From the NCBI GenBank assembly GCA_015069465.1, contig SVIO01000002.1, positions 108,418-172,417 on the forward strand: 64,000 bases of DNA, written 5' to 3'. Source of the DNA: Clostridiales bacterium. GTDB taxonomy: Bacteria; Bacillota; Clostridia; Christensenellales; Borkfalkiaceae. The notes beneath the pieces are model-generated. The model saw only the letters and a list, made by a program, of their open reading frames with translations. It had not been told where the DNA came from and searched no databases. Below are positions 35,166 to 44,407 of this stretch, in pieces. Each line of letters opens with the position of its first letter. The stretch's first letter is position 1. The position numbers were made by a program, and so were the translations under genes.

Positions 35166-35849
35166 ATGAAAAAACTTTACACAGGTAAAACAAAAGATGT
35201 TTTTGAACTTGAAAATGGCAACGTTCTACTTAAATTCAAAGATGATTGCACAGGAAAAGACGGCGTGTTTGACCCAGGCGAAAACAGCGTTGGCTTAACA
35301 ATTGAAGGTATTGGCAAGGCTAACTTAAAGTCTTCTGTTTATTATTTTGAATTGCTTAAAAAAGCAGGCATTAAAACACACTATATCAGTGCTGATATCG
35401 AAAACGCAACAATGGAAGTTCTTCCTGCAACAGTTTTTGGCAAGGGCTTAGAAGTTATTTGCCGTTTGGTTGCTACAGGTAGTTTTATCCGTAGATATGG
35501 CGAATATATCGAAGATGGCACAGTTTTAGAAGGTGGCTATGTTGAATGCACATTCAAAAACGATGCTAAGGGCGACCCACTAGTGACTAGCGAAGGCTTA
35601 GCAGCACTTAAGGTTATGACACCTGAAATGTTTGAAAGCATGAAGGCTCAAACACTTAAGATTACAAAAATCGTTGCTGATGACTTAAAGACAATCGGCT
35701 GTGACCTTTGGGATATTAAGTTCGAGTTCGGTTATAATGGTGGCGAAGTTATGCTTATCGATGAAATCGCATCAGGAAATATGCGTGTTTATAAGAATGG
35801 CGAAAAACTTGACCCTGTTGAACTTACAAAACTCATCAACAACAGATAA
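35166..35849 (+). CDS. purC: Second SAICAR synthetase paralogue (clostridial PurC subfamily)
   Basis: 227 residues, N-terminus [26 protein letters not shown]. It belongs to the PurC fold ([46 protein letters not shown]) but differs from the operon PurC. The usual DEISPD/R segment reads DEIASGNMR, the pattern of a recognised Clostridia subfamily annotated as PurC. It stands alone on the plus strand with its own promoter and the shared terminator copy A. It may be a second isozyme not controlled by the ZTP riboswitch or may use another substrate. Confidence 0.88.
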   Translation: MKKLYTGKTKDVFELENGNVLLKFKDDCTGKDGVFDPGENSVGLTIEGIGKANLKSSVYYFELLKKAGIKTHYISADIENATMEVLPATVFGKGLEVICRLVATGSFIRRYGEYIEDGTVLEGGYVECTFKNDAKGDPLVTSEGLAALKVMTPEMFESMKAQTLKITKIVADDLKTIGCDLWDIKFEFGYNGGEVMLIDEIASGNMRVYKNGEKLDPVELTKLINNR

Positions 35850-35880
35850 TTTTAACTAAACCAAAGTTAAACTTAACTAA

Positions 35881-35921
35881 AAAAACTAATAGCGTGGAAA
35901 AACTCCACGCTATTTTTTATT
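35881..35921. repeat. Terminator copy A (41-bp direct repeat, left)
   Basis: Stem AATAGCGTGGA with TCCACGCTATT, 5-nt loop, T-run. The 41-bp sequence recurs at 37297-37337 with a single mismatch (in the loop). It ends purC2 on the plus strand and overlaps the 3' end of the 321-residue membrane protein gene on the other strand. Confidence 0.95.
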
Positions 35922-36882
35922 GGTTTACAACAATGCTTGCAAGCCTATTTGTCCAATTGTTGAATATTTTTATTTTTTTCTTTGAACTATCAACTTCTTT
36001 TTGTTCAATAAGAAGCATAAATTCCGTATCCGAGCGTAAATCACTAGCACACCTTAAACTTGAATCTAAAAACTCATCAAACTCGTTTTTATCCATTATC
36101 TTTTTTGCTTCTTCAATAAGGGTTGCTTTTAAGGCAAACATTGCCCCAGCATCATCAGCCGACATTTTTCTAAATTCTTTTTTAATGTTTTCTTTATCAT
36201 CAATGTCTATAAGTTTGTAAACTATAGCACTAGCACCAACGACCATTATAGAATAAATGAAACTTGCATTCAACACTTCAAAAAATGCACTGCCAGCAAG
36301 TAAGCCTGTACCTAAAGTTGCAAAAGCTGTTGCAAAGCCTATGCCTAATAAAACTTTCTTTCCTATTTCATCAAAACTTGTTTTTCCACAAATTTTTAAG
36401 TAATTTTTTTCTAAACTTTTTTCAAGTTCTTTTATTCTGCCCTTACTGTTAAATAAAATTTTAGAAACTTGTTCTTTTGTTTTTTCTTTATTAACAAAAT
36501 CATTACTTTCTAAAACAGCAAGTAATCCCAAATTTATTCTTAAAAGTGACGACTTGTCTGCTTTTACTTGTTCATCAACATACTCTAATAGTTTATCTTC
36601 ATTTGAATATTCTTCATAGTCAAAACCTTCGTGCGAATTAACAAAATCGGATATTCTTTTTTCAATGCTCTCCTTATCTGCATTATGTTTTTTTAATTCA
36701 TCACCACGAATAAAATTTTCAACATTTTTGTTCCAAAATTTTACCAAGACATTTTGGTCTTCTTTTATCTCTATTAACTTATTTTCTTCAATCTTTTCTT
36801 CGGTAAATTCTAAATCCTTTTTTAACCTGTAATAATATAAAAGTTCTGCCAAGTGATTGTTTTCAAATTCATTATTTTTCAT
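35917..36882 (-). CDS. Membrane protein of unknown function, 321 residues
   Basis: Not assigned to a family. A long charged, helical N-terminal part (1-175, coiled-coil-like, rich in Glu/Lys) precedes two hydrophobic helices (about 183-202 and 206-228, a Gly/Ala-rich hairpin) and a C-terminal soluble part (about 232-321) ending in a basic helix and WTNRLASIVVNQ. There is no signal peptide, enzymatic motif or SHOCT. The ATG lies within the last 11 bases of the HTH-like gene, so the two are co-translated. Its stop falls within terminator copy A. Composition (AT-rich, Lys/Glu/Asn-rich) matches the HTH gene and differs somewhat from the housekeeping genes around it. Likely an accessory cassette gene. 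Confidence 0.65.
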   Translation of the reverse strand: MKNNEFENNHLAELLYYYRLKKDLEFTEEKIEENKLIEIKEDQNVLVKFWNKNVENFIRGDELKKHNADKESIEKRISDFVNSHEGFDYEEYSNEDKLLEYVDEQVKADKSSLLRINLGLLAVLESNDFVNKEKTKEQVSKILFNSKGRIKELEKSLEKNYLKICGKTSFDEIGKKVLLGIGFATAFATLGTGLLAGSAFFEVLNASFIYSIMVVGASAIVYKLIDIDDKENIKKEFRKMSADDAGAMFALKATLIEEAKKIMDKNEFDEFLDSSLRCASDLRSDTEFMLLIEQKEVDSSKKKIKIFNNWTNRLASIVVNQ

Positions 36883-37192
36883 CTTTAATCTCCTTTAGTA
36901 TGTATTCTTTTATTTTTGTTAAATTTAATTTTTCTTTATTTTCGTTTAATAAGTCATATATTTCTTTTATTTCATCTTTACTGCTTACTATCAAAAAATT
37001 ATAGCAATACTCATAAATGTTACCCTTATTAAATTTTCCATTTTCTACACTATCAAAAAGTTCTTTAATTAGTGGTGGTATATTTTCAAAATTACCACTT
37101 TGATAATCAGAAATATATTTATATGTAGATGGTCTACTTTTATTTAGTAACCTTGAAAGTTCTGTTATTGTTAAAATTTCTTGTATCTTCAT
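36872..37192 (-). CDS. Small putative HTH protein, first gene of the cassette
   Basis: 106 residues. The N-terminal ILTITELSRLLNKSRPSTYKYISDYQ (about 6-31) looks like a helix-turn-helix with the recognition helix around SRPSTYKYI; the remainder is helical and acidic/basic mixed. No family is recognised with confidence. Ribosome site GGAGC precedes the ATG. Upstream lies a consensus promoter embedded in repeated TTTTACA/TGTAAAA motifs, as expected for an autoregulated repressor. It is coupled to the 321-residue membrane protein by an 11-bp overlap. Confidence 0.6.
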   Translation of the reverse strand: MKIQEILTITELSRLLNKSRPSTYKYISDYQSGNFENIPPLIKELFDSVENGKFNKGNIYEYCYNFLIVSSKDEIKEIYDLLNENKEKLNLTKIKEYILKEIKDEK

Positions 37193-37202
37193 ATTTGCTC
37201 CT

Positions 37203-37275
37203 TTTTACACTATTTTACACTTATTGTAAAATTTTGTCAAGCATTTTTGGTAAAAAATGTAAAAAAGTGTAAAAA
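37203..37275 (-). promoter_or_regulatory. Promoter with TTTTACA operator array for the two-gene cassette
   Basis: Minus-strand TTGACA (37235-37240), 17-bp spacer, TAAAAT (37212-37217). Palindrome TTTTACA-CTTAT-TGTAAAA spans 37213-37231 and covers the -10 and part of the spacer. Further copies of the arm are at 37203-37210, 37258-37264 and 37268-37274, two on each side of the promoter. Confidence 0.8.
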
Positions 37276-37296
37276 TTTTAAAAACTTAATCCAAAT

Positions 37297-37337
37297 AAAA
37301 ACTAATAGCGTGGAAAATCTCCACGCTATTTTTTATT
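37297..37337. repeat. Terminator copy B (41-bp direct repeat, right)
   Basis: The second copy of the 41-bp terminator, 40/41 identical to 35881-35921 and in the same orientation, 1416 bp apart. On the minus strand it follows the flavodiiron gene and terminates it; the two-gene cassette lies exactly between the copies. Confidence 0.95.
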
Positions 37338-37353
37338 TTTTTCATATTTTGTT

Positions 37354-38508
37354 TTAGTTGTTTGCAAGTTCATTTGCAAGGGCTTTTATCTCTAATATAT
37401 TTTCTTCACTTACGCCCGACAAGATTTTAACGCCTTGATTTGCAAAAGTAAGGTTTTTGCTCTTTTCAAGCATGCCTTTTATTATCTTATCAGCAAGTGG
37501 TGCCCAACTTCCGTTTTCAATAATGCCAACAAACTTGTTTTGGAAGTTTCTTTCGGTTAAATGATGAATGAACTCTTTCATAAATGGAAAGATATCGCCA
37601 TTATAAGTTGTGGTTGCAAAAACCACCTTGCCATACCTAAAGGCATCTTCAACGGCTTCTGCCATATCGCATCTCGCTAAGTCGTTAACGGCAACCTTAA
37701 CGCCTTTATCTTCTAGTTCTTTTGCTAAAATTTCAACAGCCTTTTTAGTGTTGCCATAAACTGAAGTGTAGTTTATAACCACACCTTCACTTTCAACTCC
37801 ATAACTTGACCAAGTTTTATATAGGTCTATATAATATCCTAAATTTTCGGTTAAAATAGGACCGTGAAGAGCGCAAATTCTTTCCACTTCGATATTTTCA
37901 AGTTTTTTTAGCACGGCTTGAACTTGCACACCGTATTTACCAACGATTCCAAAATAATATCTTCTTGCTTCGCAAGCCCAATCTTCTTCGGTGTCAAGTG
38001 CACCAAACTTACCAAAAGCATCGGCAGAAAACAAAGTTTTGCTTGCCACTTCATAAGACATCATAACTTCTGGCCAGTGCACCATAGGCGCACTAACAAA
38101 GATGAGTTTATGTTCGCCTAAATCGAGTTCATCGCCTTCATTTATAACAACCCTTCTATCAGCAAAGTCTGTGCCAAAAAAGTTTTTCATCATAGTAAAC
38201 GCTTTTGATGATGAAACGATTTTTGCATTAGGATATTTTTCTGCAAAAGCCGTTATGTTTGCAGAGTGGTCTGGCTCCATATGAGAAACGATAAGATAAT
38301 CTATATCGCCACCAACCATGATTTTATCAATATTAGAAAGCCACTCATCTTTAAAGTTTTTATCCACACTATCTAAAACTGCAACCTTTTGGTCTTTTAT
38401 TAAATAAGAGTTATACGCCATGCCGTTTGGCACGATGTATTGACCTTCAAATAAATCAATAGTTTTGTCGTTTACGCCTACATAAAAAATATCTTTTACT
38501 ATTTCCAT
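37354..38508 (-). CDS. Flavodiiron protein (A-type flavoprotein)
   Basis: 384 residues. Reduces O2 to water and/or NO to N2O in anaerobes. N-terminal metallo-beta-lactamase-like diiron domain (about 1-250) with ligands in SHMEPDHSANI (H-x-E-x-D-H) and later His in MVHWPEVMM and ICALHGP. The C-terminal flavodoxin domain (about 255-384) has the FMN loop TSVYGNTKKAVE. There is no rubredoxin or flavin-reductase extension, so electrons must come from a separate protein. Start 38508 (AAGGAAAA upstream) is preferred to 38529. Monocistronic, with a terminator upstream (38530) and downstream. Confidence 0.94.
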   Translation of the reverse strand: MEIVKDIFYVGVNDKTIDLFEGQYIVPNGMAYNSYLIKDQKVAVLDSVDKNFKDEWLSNIDKIMVGGDIDYLIVSHMEPDHSANITAFAEKYPNAKIVSSSKAFTMMKNFFGTDFADRRVVINEGDELDLGEHKLIFVSAPMVHWPEVMMSYEVASKTLFSADAFGKFGALDTEEDWACEARRYYFGIVGKYGVQVQAVLKKLENIEVERICALHGPILTENLGYYIDLYKTWSSYGVESEGVVINYTSVYGNTKKAVEILAKELEDKGVKVAVNDLARCDMAEAVEDAFRYGKVVFATTTYNGDIFPFMKEFIHHLTERNFQNKFVGIIENGSWAPLADKIIKGMLEKSKNLTFANQGVKILSGVSEENILEIKALANELANN

Positions 38509-38527
38509 TATTTTTTCCTTTATTATC

Positions 38528-38562
38528 AAAAAAGGATTTGTTTATTCAAATCCTTTTTTTTT
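38528..38562 (-). terminator. Terminator of the ftsK-rny operon
   Basis: AAAGGATTTG (38531-38540) with CAAATCCTTT (38547-38556), 6-nt loop, T-run on the minus strand. It lies 8-10 bp after the rny stop. Confidence 0.88.
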
Positions 38563-38569
38563 CGTTTTA

Positions 38570-40189
38570 TTATTTTGCAAACTCGGTTGCACGCCATTCT
38601 CTAATAACGTTAACCTTAATTTGTCCTGGATATTCCATTTCTTCTTCAATCTTTTTAGCAATGTCTTTTGCTAAGAACAATGTTTGAGCATCGTTAATTT
38701 GTTCTGGTTTAACCATAACCCTAACTTCCCTACCTGCTTGGATAGCATAGCATTTTTCAACGCCCTTAAATGAAGATGAAATTTCTTCAAGTTTTTGAAG
38801 TCTCTTAATATAGTTAGTTGTTGTTTCTCTTCTTGCACCAGGTCTTGCACCAGAGATAGCATCGGCTGCTTGAACGAGCACTGCTTCTAAAGTCTTTGGC
38901 TCAACGTCGCCGTGGTGAGCAAGAATAGCGTTAACAACATTAAAGTTTTCTTTATACTTTTTAGCAAGGTCTGCGCCAATTTGCATGTGCGTGCCTTCTA
39001 TTTCAAAGTCAACAGCCTTACCTAAGTCATGAAGCAAGCCTGCACGCTTTGCAAGGTTTGCATCAATACCGAGTTCGTTTGCCATAACACCTGCAAGGTG
39101 AGCAACTTCGATAGAGTGCTTTAATACGTTTTGACCATAACTTGTTCTAAACTTAAGTCTTCCTAAAAGTTTAACAACTTCTGGGTGAAGCCCAAAGATT
39201 CCACACTCAAACATAGCGGCTTCGCCTGCTTCTTTGATTTGAGCATCGAGTTCTTTTTTAACCTTTTCAACCGTTTCTTCAATTCTTGCTGGGTGAATTC
39301 TGCCGTCTTGAATAAGTTTTTCTAACGCAATTCTTGCAACTTCCCTTCTAACAGGGTCAAAGCCTGAAACGATAACAACTTCTGGGGTATCATCGATAAT
39401 AAGTTCGATTCCCGTTGCATTTTCAAGCGTTCTGATGTTTCTACCTTCTCTACCGATAATTCTTGCTTTCATATCATCGTTAGGAAGTGGAACGACAGAA
39501 ACTGTTATTTCTGTTGCTTGTTCTGTGCTACATTTTTGGATAGCAAGGCTGACAATTTCTTTTGCCTTTCTTTCGCCATTTTCTTTTGCTTCTGCTTCTA
39601 TGTTTTTAACCATACCAGCAGCCTCACGCTTTGCTTCTTCTGTAATAGCGTCAACGAGTTCTTTTTTGGCTTCTTCCTTGCTCATTTGGGCAATTTTTTC
39701 AAACTCTTCAATCATCTTGTCGTGTTGTTTGTTGATTTCGTCAATCTTATTGTCAAGTTCGATTTCTTTTGCCTTTAGATTGTTTTGTTGTCTTGTTGTT
39801 TCTTCGTTTCTCTTCGCAAGATTTTCTTCTTTTCTTTCTAGAGTTTCTTCCTTTTGGTTAAGTCTATTCTCTAGTCTTTGAAGTTCAATTCGCTTTTCTT
39901 TAGATTCACGCTCAAACTCATTGCGAAGTTTAATTTCCTGTTCTTTTGCTTCTAAAATAGCTTCTTTCTTTATAGCCCTGCTCTCTTCTCTTACGTCATC
40001 GAGCATTCTGTTTCGTTGAGTTTCTATATCTCCTGCTTCTTTTTCATATTTTTTAGTTAAAGATTTAGCACTTAATTTCCAACTCAAAAGCCAAGCGGCT
40101 ATTGCTAATACCACTAATACTGCAATAACAACAACGAAAACCGTGTCATTACTACTCAAGAACAGGGGACTGTAATTAAAATTTTGCAT
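38570..40189 (-). CDS. rny: Ribonuclease Y
   Basis: 539 residues. Membrane-bound endoribonuclease that starts mRNA decay in Bacillota. One N-terminal helix (about 17-38), a long Glu/Lys-rich coiled coil (about 40-200), a KH domain ([27 protein letters not shown], about 230-260) and an HD domain with the metal motif [10 protein letters not shown] (about 370-380). Length matches the family (about 520). Ribosome site GGAGGG. Downstream of recA, as in Clostridia and Bacilli. Confidence 0.97.
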   Translation of the reverse strand: MQNFNYSPLFLSSNDTVFVVVIAVLVVLAIAAWLLSWKLSAKSLTKKYEKEAGDIETQRNRMLDDVREESRAIKKEAILEAKEQEIKLRNEFERESKEKRIELQRLENRLNQKEETLERKEENLAKRNEETTRQQNNLKAKEIELDNKIDEINKQHDKMIEEFEKIAQMSKEEAKKELVDAITEEAKREAAGMVKNIEAEAKENGERKAKEIVSLAIQKCSTEQATEITVSVVPLPNDDMKARIIGREGRNIRTLENATGIELIIDDTPEVVIVSGFDPVRREVARIALEKLIQDGRIHPARIEETVEKVKKELDAQIKEAGEAAMFECGIFGLHPEVVKLLGRLKFRTSYGQNVLKHSIEVAHLAGVMANELGIDANLAKRAGLLHDLGKAVDFEIEGTHMQIGADLAKKYKENFNVVNAILAHHGDVEPKTLEAVLVQAADAISGARPGARRETTTNYIKRLQKLEEISSSFKGVEKCYAIQAGREVRVMVKPEQINDAQTLFLAKDIAKKIEEEMEYPGQIKVNVIREWRATEFAK

Positions 40190-40279
40190 ATATCTATGCC
40201 CTCCTGTTTTTATTTAACGCACAAGCGTTTTTATCATTTCTATTTTATACCAAATTAACAAAAATGTCAATAGATAACA

Positions 40280-41284
40280 TTAGTCATTTTTGTTCTTATT
40301 TTTAAATGCATCTAAAATTTTATTTTTAATTTCTTCTGCAACTTCTGGGTTAGTTTCTAAATAAAGCACGGCTTTTTCTCTGCCTTGAGCAATCTTTTCG
40401 CCGTTATAAGAGAACCATGCCCCACTTTTTTGAATAATATCGTATTGCAAGCCAAGGTCAATTAGGCAACTGCCTTGAGAAATGCCCTTGCCGAAAATAA
40501 TGTCAAATTCTGCCGTCTTAAATGGTGGGGCAACCTTATTCTTAACGATTTTTGCCTTTGTGTGACTGCCGTATGCACCTTCGCTATCTTTAAGCGCATC
40601 TGCCTTTCTTACATCGATTCTAACGCTTGCATAGAACTTGAGCGCCTTACCACCTGCAGTAACTTCTGGGTTACCAAACATAACGCCAACCTTTTCTCTA
40701 AGTTGGTTGATAAAGATAATACAAGTTTTGCTCTTGTTTGTAATTGCTGTAAGTTTTCTAAGTGCTTGGCTCATAAGTCTTGCTTGAAGTCCTACGTGAG
40801 AATCACCCATATCCCCTTCGATTTCAGCCTTTGGTGTGAGGGCTGCAACAGAGTCAACAACGATAATGTCAACAGCCTTACTGCTAACGAGCGATGCTGT
40901 GATATCGAGTGCTTGTTCACCTGTGTCTGGTTGAGAAACGTAAAGTTCATCAAGGTTAACCCCTAATGCCTTTGCATAAACAGGGTCTAAAGCGTGTTCA
41001 GCATCTACAAATGCCGCAATGCCACCTGCTTTTTGTGTTTCAGCGATTACGTGAAGTGCAACCGTTGTTTTACCAGAAGATTCTGGCCCATAAATTTCAA
41101 TAATTCTTCCCCTAGGAAGTCCACCAACACCAATAGCAAGGTCAAGTGATAGACAACCTGTTGGCAAAACTTCGATATTTGTGTCGCCAGCATTTTGTCC
41201 TAAACGCATAATTGCGCCCTTGCCATATTGTTTTTCGATTTGTGCCATAACGCCGTCAAGCGCTTTTATTTTTGCTTCATCCAT
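40280..41284 (-). CDS. recA: Recombinase RecA
   Basis: 334 residues. ATP-dependent strand-exchange protein and SOS co-protease. Walker [10 protein letters not shown] (about 65-73), Walker [14 protein letters not shown], loop L2 region [32 protein letters not shown]. The C-terminal tail is acidic/basic and shorter than in E. coli. It follows cinA by 15 bp, the classical cinA-recA pair. No SOS box was recognised in the gap; transcription comes from the upstream operon. Confidence 0.98.
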   Translation of the reverse strand: MDEAKIKALDGVMAQIEKQYGKGAIMRLGQNAGDTNIEVLPTGCLSLDLAIGVGGLPRGRIIEIYGPESSGKTTVALHVIAETQKAGGIAAFVDAEHALDPVYAKALGVNLDELYVSQPDTGEQALDITASLVSSKAVDIIVVDSVAALTPKAEIEGDMGDSHVGLQARLMSQALRKLTAITNKSKTCIIFINQLREKVGVMFGNPEVTAGGKALKFYASVRIDVRKADALKDSEGAYGSHTKAKIVKNKVAPPFKTAEFDIIFGKGISQGSCLIDLGLQYDIIQKSGAWFSYNGEKIAQGREKAVLYLETNPEVAEEIKNKILDAFKNKNKND

Positions 41285-41299
41285 AATAATAATTTCCCT

Positions 41300-42505
41300 T
41301 TATATATTTTTTAATTTTTTTATTGCCAAAAACAGCGCAGTATTTTTTGCTGTTTCAGTAATTTCTTCTCTTGAACCCGATAATTTATACTTATAAGTAT
41401 GAACGCCGTCTTTCATGCCGACAGCAATAAAGCAAAGCCCCACAGGTTTATCGGTATTATCGCTTTGTGGGCCTGCTATGCCCGTTGTGGATACGGCTAT
41501 GTCGCACCCTTCTTTCAACAGACCAACAGCCATTTGATATGCAACCACGGCGCTAACTGCACCCTGAGTCTTTAGGTCGGCATCTTTAACACCAAGTCTA
41601 CTAAGTTTGCTTTGGTTGGAATATGATACAATTCCTTCGTTCACGCAAGCCGATGCACCAGAGTTTTTGATTATTTCCGATATAACTCTGCCACCTGTAA
41701 AAGATTCAGCAGTTGAAAGTTTTAAGTTTCTAAGTTTTAACAGGTCAAATAATCTTTCACTTAAACTTACGTCATATTCAGCATAGATGTTGTCTTTTAA
41801 GTTAGATACTATGTATCTTACCATTTCTTTTTTTCTTTCTTCTGGCGTTTCGTAATCAAACAATAGGTCAACCGTTATATCCCCATACTTTTCAAAAATA
41901 GTGTAATAAAACCCTTGCTCTAATAAAAGTTCTGGTTGATTTAGCGTTTGCTTAAGTTTTTTCACGTCGCCAAAATATTTTAAGGTAAGCCTTGTTTTCT
42001 TTATGCCTAGTTTATTTTCAAGATAAGGCAAAACGTACTTATCCGTCATCGTTTTAACTTCTTTATAGTCAAAAGGAAGAACCGAAAGCGTTATATCGGT
42101 AGTGTCGAGTATAAAGCCTTGAAATCCACCATAAATGTTTGGGATAACCACCCCTTCTATTGGCAAAAGCGCAAAGTCTTCTGGATAATTTATTGCGTTT
42201 GCCTTTGAAACGGCATCTAAAAAACTCCTTGCGTTTTCATTTTCCACAAGTGGTGTGTCAAAAGTTTCTGCAATTATATTTTTAAGGTTAAATCGCACTG
42301 TATCCCCACCGATTATGATAAGGTTATCGAACATTTCCTTAAACTCAAGTAGCCTTCTCTTAAATCCCAAATCATCGGCGTAAGATAAAATCTCAATGGT
42401 ATCTATATCAAGCCCACCACTGCCAAAAACACTAAGGGCATTAGCGAAGTAATTGCCATCGAATTCGGTTTTTACGTTCCTAAAAAATATAAGTGCACTT
42501 TTCAT
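41300..42505 (-). CDS. cinA: CinA-like protein (competence/damage-inducible; nicotinamide-nucleotide amidase)
   Basis: 401 residues. The N-terminal MoCF-like domain (about 1-165) is divergent: it starts ALIFFRNVKTEFDGNYFANAL, unlike the usual GTELL motif, but keeps IIGGDTVRF. The C-terminal domain (about 240-401) is PncC-type NMN deamidase with STAESFTGGRVISEII, GAVSAVVAYQMAVG and STTGIAGPQSDN. It overlaps nothing but is 6 bp from pgsA. Role in NAD-cycle repair or linked to recA by long-conserved synteny. Confidence 0.9.
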   Translation of the reverse strand: MKSALIFFRNVKTEFDGNYFANALSVFGSGGLDIDTIEILSYADDLGFKRRLLEFKEMFDNLIIIGGDTVRFNLKNIIAETFDTPLVENENARSFLDAVSKANAINYPEDFALLPIEGVVIPNIYGGFQGFILDTTDITLSVLPFDYKEVKTMTDKYVLPYLENKLGIKKTRLTLKYFGDVKKLKQTLNQPELLLEQGFYYTIFEKYGDITVDLLFDYETPEERKKEMVRYIVSNLKDNIYAEYDVSLSERLFDLLKLRNLKLSTAESFTGGRVISEIIKNSGASACVNEGIVSYSNQSKLSRLGVKDADLKTQGAVSAVVAYQMAVGLLKEGCDIAVSTTGIAGPQSDNTDKPVGLCFIAVGMKDGVHTYKYKLSGSREEITETAKNTALFLAIKKLKNI

Positions 42506-42511
42506 TATTTG

Positions 42512-43090
42512 TTATTTGTTTTCCTTTAGAACATCAATGTTTTTTACAATACACTCTATGCCAGAATAAATGGTTAAAAGCGTTGCTAAACCTAAAAAGC
42601 AAAGTCCCACGATATTAAGCGTAGAATAAAGCCCTGGCATAAAGTCTGCGCTAAGTAGCAAAATGATTACTGCAATATCTTGAACAAAGGTTTTAATTTT
42701 TCCTGACTTATCAGCAGCAAGCACCTTGCCGTTTGATGCTGCAACAATTCTAAACCCACTAACGATAAGTTCTCTTGCAAGAATTATGGCAACGGCAATA
42801 GCGCCATAAAATGGTAAAATTGCAGGCTCGTTTGTCAAAGGCACAAGCATAACGATGAGAGCCGTTGAAACAAGCACCTTATCTGCTATAGGGTCTAAAA
42901 ACTTGCCAAGATTAGTCACAAGTTTATATTTTCTTGCGATATATCCATCTAGAAAGTCGGTAAATGCTGCAAGCACGAAAATTATTGCCGAAATTAAGTA
43001 GTTATAAGGCAAAATCGTTAGATAAAATGTCGCCACGAAAAGTGGTATCATTATAAGCCTTAAAATTGTTAATTTGTTTGGTAAATTCAT
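42512..43090 (-). CDS. pgsA: CDP-diacylglycerol-glycerol-3-phosphate 3-phosphatidyltransferase
   Basis: 192-residue membrane enzyme of anionic phospholipid synthesis (phosphatidylglycerophosphate). The CDP-alcohol phosphotransferase motif D-x2-D-G-x2-A-R-x8-G-x3-D-x3-D is intact in DFLDGYIARKYK..LGKFLDPIADK (residues about 45-75). About five to six helices. Its start overlaps the rimO stop by 4 bases (ATGA). Confidence 0.95.
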   Translation of the reverse strand: MNLPNKLTILRLIMIPLFVATFYLTILPYNYLISAIIFVLAAFTDFLDGYIARKYKLVTNLGKFLDPIADKVLVSTALIVMLVPLTNEPAILPFYGAIAVAIILARELIVSGFRIVAASNGKVLAADKSGKIKTFVQDIAVIILLLSADFMPGLYSTLNIVGLCFLGLATLLTIYSGIECIVKNIDVLKENK

Positions 43091-44406
43091 TGTCTTTCTC
43101 CATACAAGTCATACCCTGTTGACTTGATAATTTCTATATCATAACTTTCGCCATATTCAACTTCATCACGAGAAAAGAAATAAACCTTTCCATCGATGTC
43201 TGGCGCATTGAAATACGCCCTTCCATAGTAAACGAGTTGGTCACAATCAAAGCCTTCTGCTAACACCTTGATGGTTTTGCCTATAAACTTTTTGTAATTT
43301 TCCTTAACCACTTTTTTCTGCAAAGAATAAAGTTTTTTATGCCTTTGGGTTTTTATTTTTGCTGGAACTTGTCCATCAAGTTTATATGCCGGCGTACCTT
43401 CTTCTCTGCTATACTTAAAAAAGCCTGCGTTAAAGAGTTTTGCCTTAAGTAAAAACTCGGTTAAGTTATTAAACGCCTCTTCACTCTCCATAGGAAAGCC
43501 CGTTATAAAGGTAGAGCGAATTGCTATGCCATTAACCTTTGCCCTAAGTTTTTCAATAAGCCTTAAATACCCCTCAGCCGTGCCCTTTCTGTTCATAAGT
43601 TTAAGCACTTTATCATCGGCGTGTTGAAGTGGCATATCTATGTATTTAATAACCTTAGGATTGTTTGCAATCTCATCGATAAGGTCATCGGTTATGTTTT
43701 CAGGGTAACAATAAAGCAGTCTAATAGCCTTTACATTTTGGAGTTTAGATAGTTCTTGAATTAAAGTAACTAGTGTGATTCCCCCACCTAGGTCACAGCC
43801 ATATTTAGCAGTGTCTTGCGCAACTAAAATAAGTTCGCTAACATTTCCTAAAGATTTTGCTTCTTCTATTAAGTCGGCAATCGCTACCGAACGATATTTG
43901 CCCCTAATAGATGGTATCAAACAGTATGTACAGTGGTTAGAACAGCCGTCTGCTATTTTTAGGTATGCATAGTTATCTGTGGTAACAACTCTTTTCTTTC
44001 CACACTCGCCCCTTGGCTCGCCAACACATACCACTCTTTCGCCAGCATAAATTCTGTCAATAACGGCTAGAATTTCATTGTAGTCACTAACCCCCAAAAA
44101 AGCATCGACTTCCACAAGTTCATCTTTTATTTGGTCAATGAATAATTGTGGTAAACAGCCCGAAACGATAACCTTTTCTGTGCCACTTTTTTTACTTTCT
44201 ATAGCCATTAAAATTTCTTCAACGGCTTCCTTTCTAGCACTTTCTAAAAAAGCACAGGTATTTACTATTAAAATCTCAGCATCATCGATATCGGCTGTTA
44301 AAGTGTGCCTTTTAGAAAGAATAGCAAGCATTTTTTCGGTATCCACCCTGTTTTTGTCACAACCGAGCGAAATAACACCAATTTTTTTATTTAACACTTG
44401 TTTCAT
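43087..44406 (-). CDS. rimO: Ribosomal protein S12 methylthiotransferase RimO
   Basis: 439 residues. Radical-SAM enzyme that methylthiolates Asp in ribosomal protein S12 (equivalent to D89). UPF0004 cysteines: SLGCDKNRVD, NTCAFLESA, VSGCLPQ. Radical-SAM triad: DGCSNHCTYCLIPSIRGKYRS (about 150-165). The C-terminal TRAM domain is complete. The NTCAF-LE and GCDKNRVD forms are typical of RimO rather than MiaB or MtaB. Lies between ftsK and pgsA. Confidence 0.95.
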   Translation of the reverse strand: MKQVLNKKIGVISLGCDKNRVDTEKMLAILSKRHTLTADIDDAEILIVNTCAFLESARKEAVEEILMAIESKKSGTEKVIVSGCLPQLFIDQIKDELVEVDAFLGVSDYNEILAVIDRIYAGERVVCVGEPRGECGKKRVVTTDNYAYLKIADGCSNHCTYCLIPSIRGKYRSVAIADLIEEAKSLGNVSELILVAQDTAKYGCDLGGGITLVTLIQELSKLQNVKAIRLLYCYPENITDDLIDEIANNPKVIKYIDMPLQHADDKVLKLMNRKGTAEGYLRLIEKLRAKVNGIAIRSTFITGFPMESEEAFNNLTEFLLKAKLFNAGFFKYSREEGTPAYKLDGQVPAKIKTQRHKKLYSLQKKVVKENYKKFIGKTIKVLAEGFDCDQLVYYGRAYFNAPDIDGKVYFFSRDEVEYGESYDIEIIKSTGYDLYGERQ

Positions 44407-44407
44407 A

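Noticed and set aside
35881..37337. Insertion sequence
   Set aside because: No transposase and no terminal inverted repeats; the repeats are direct copies of a terminator.
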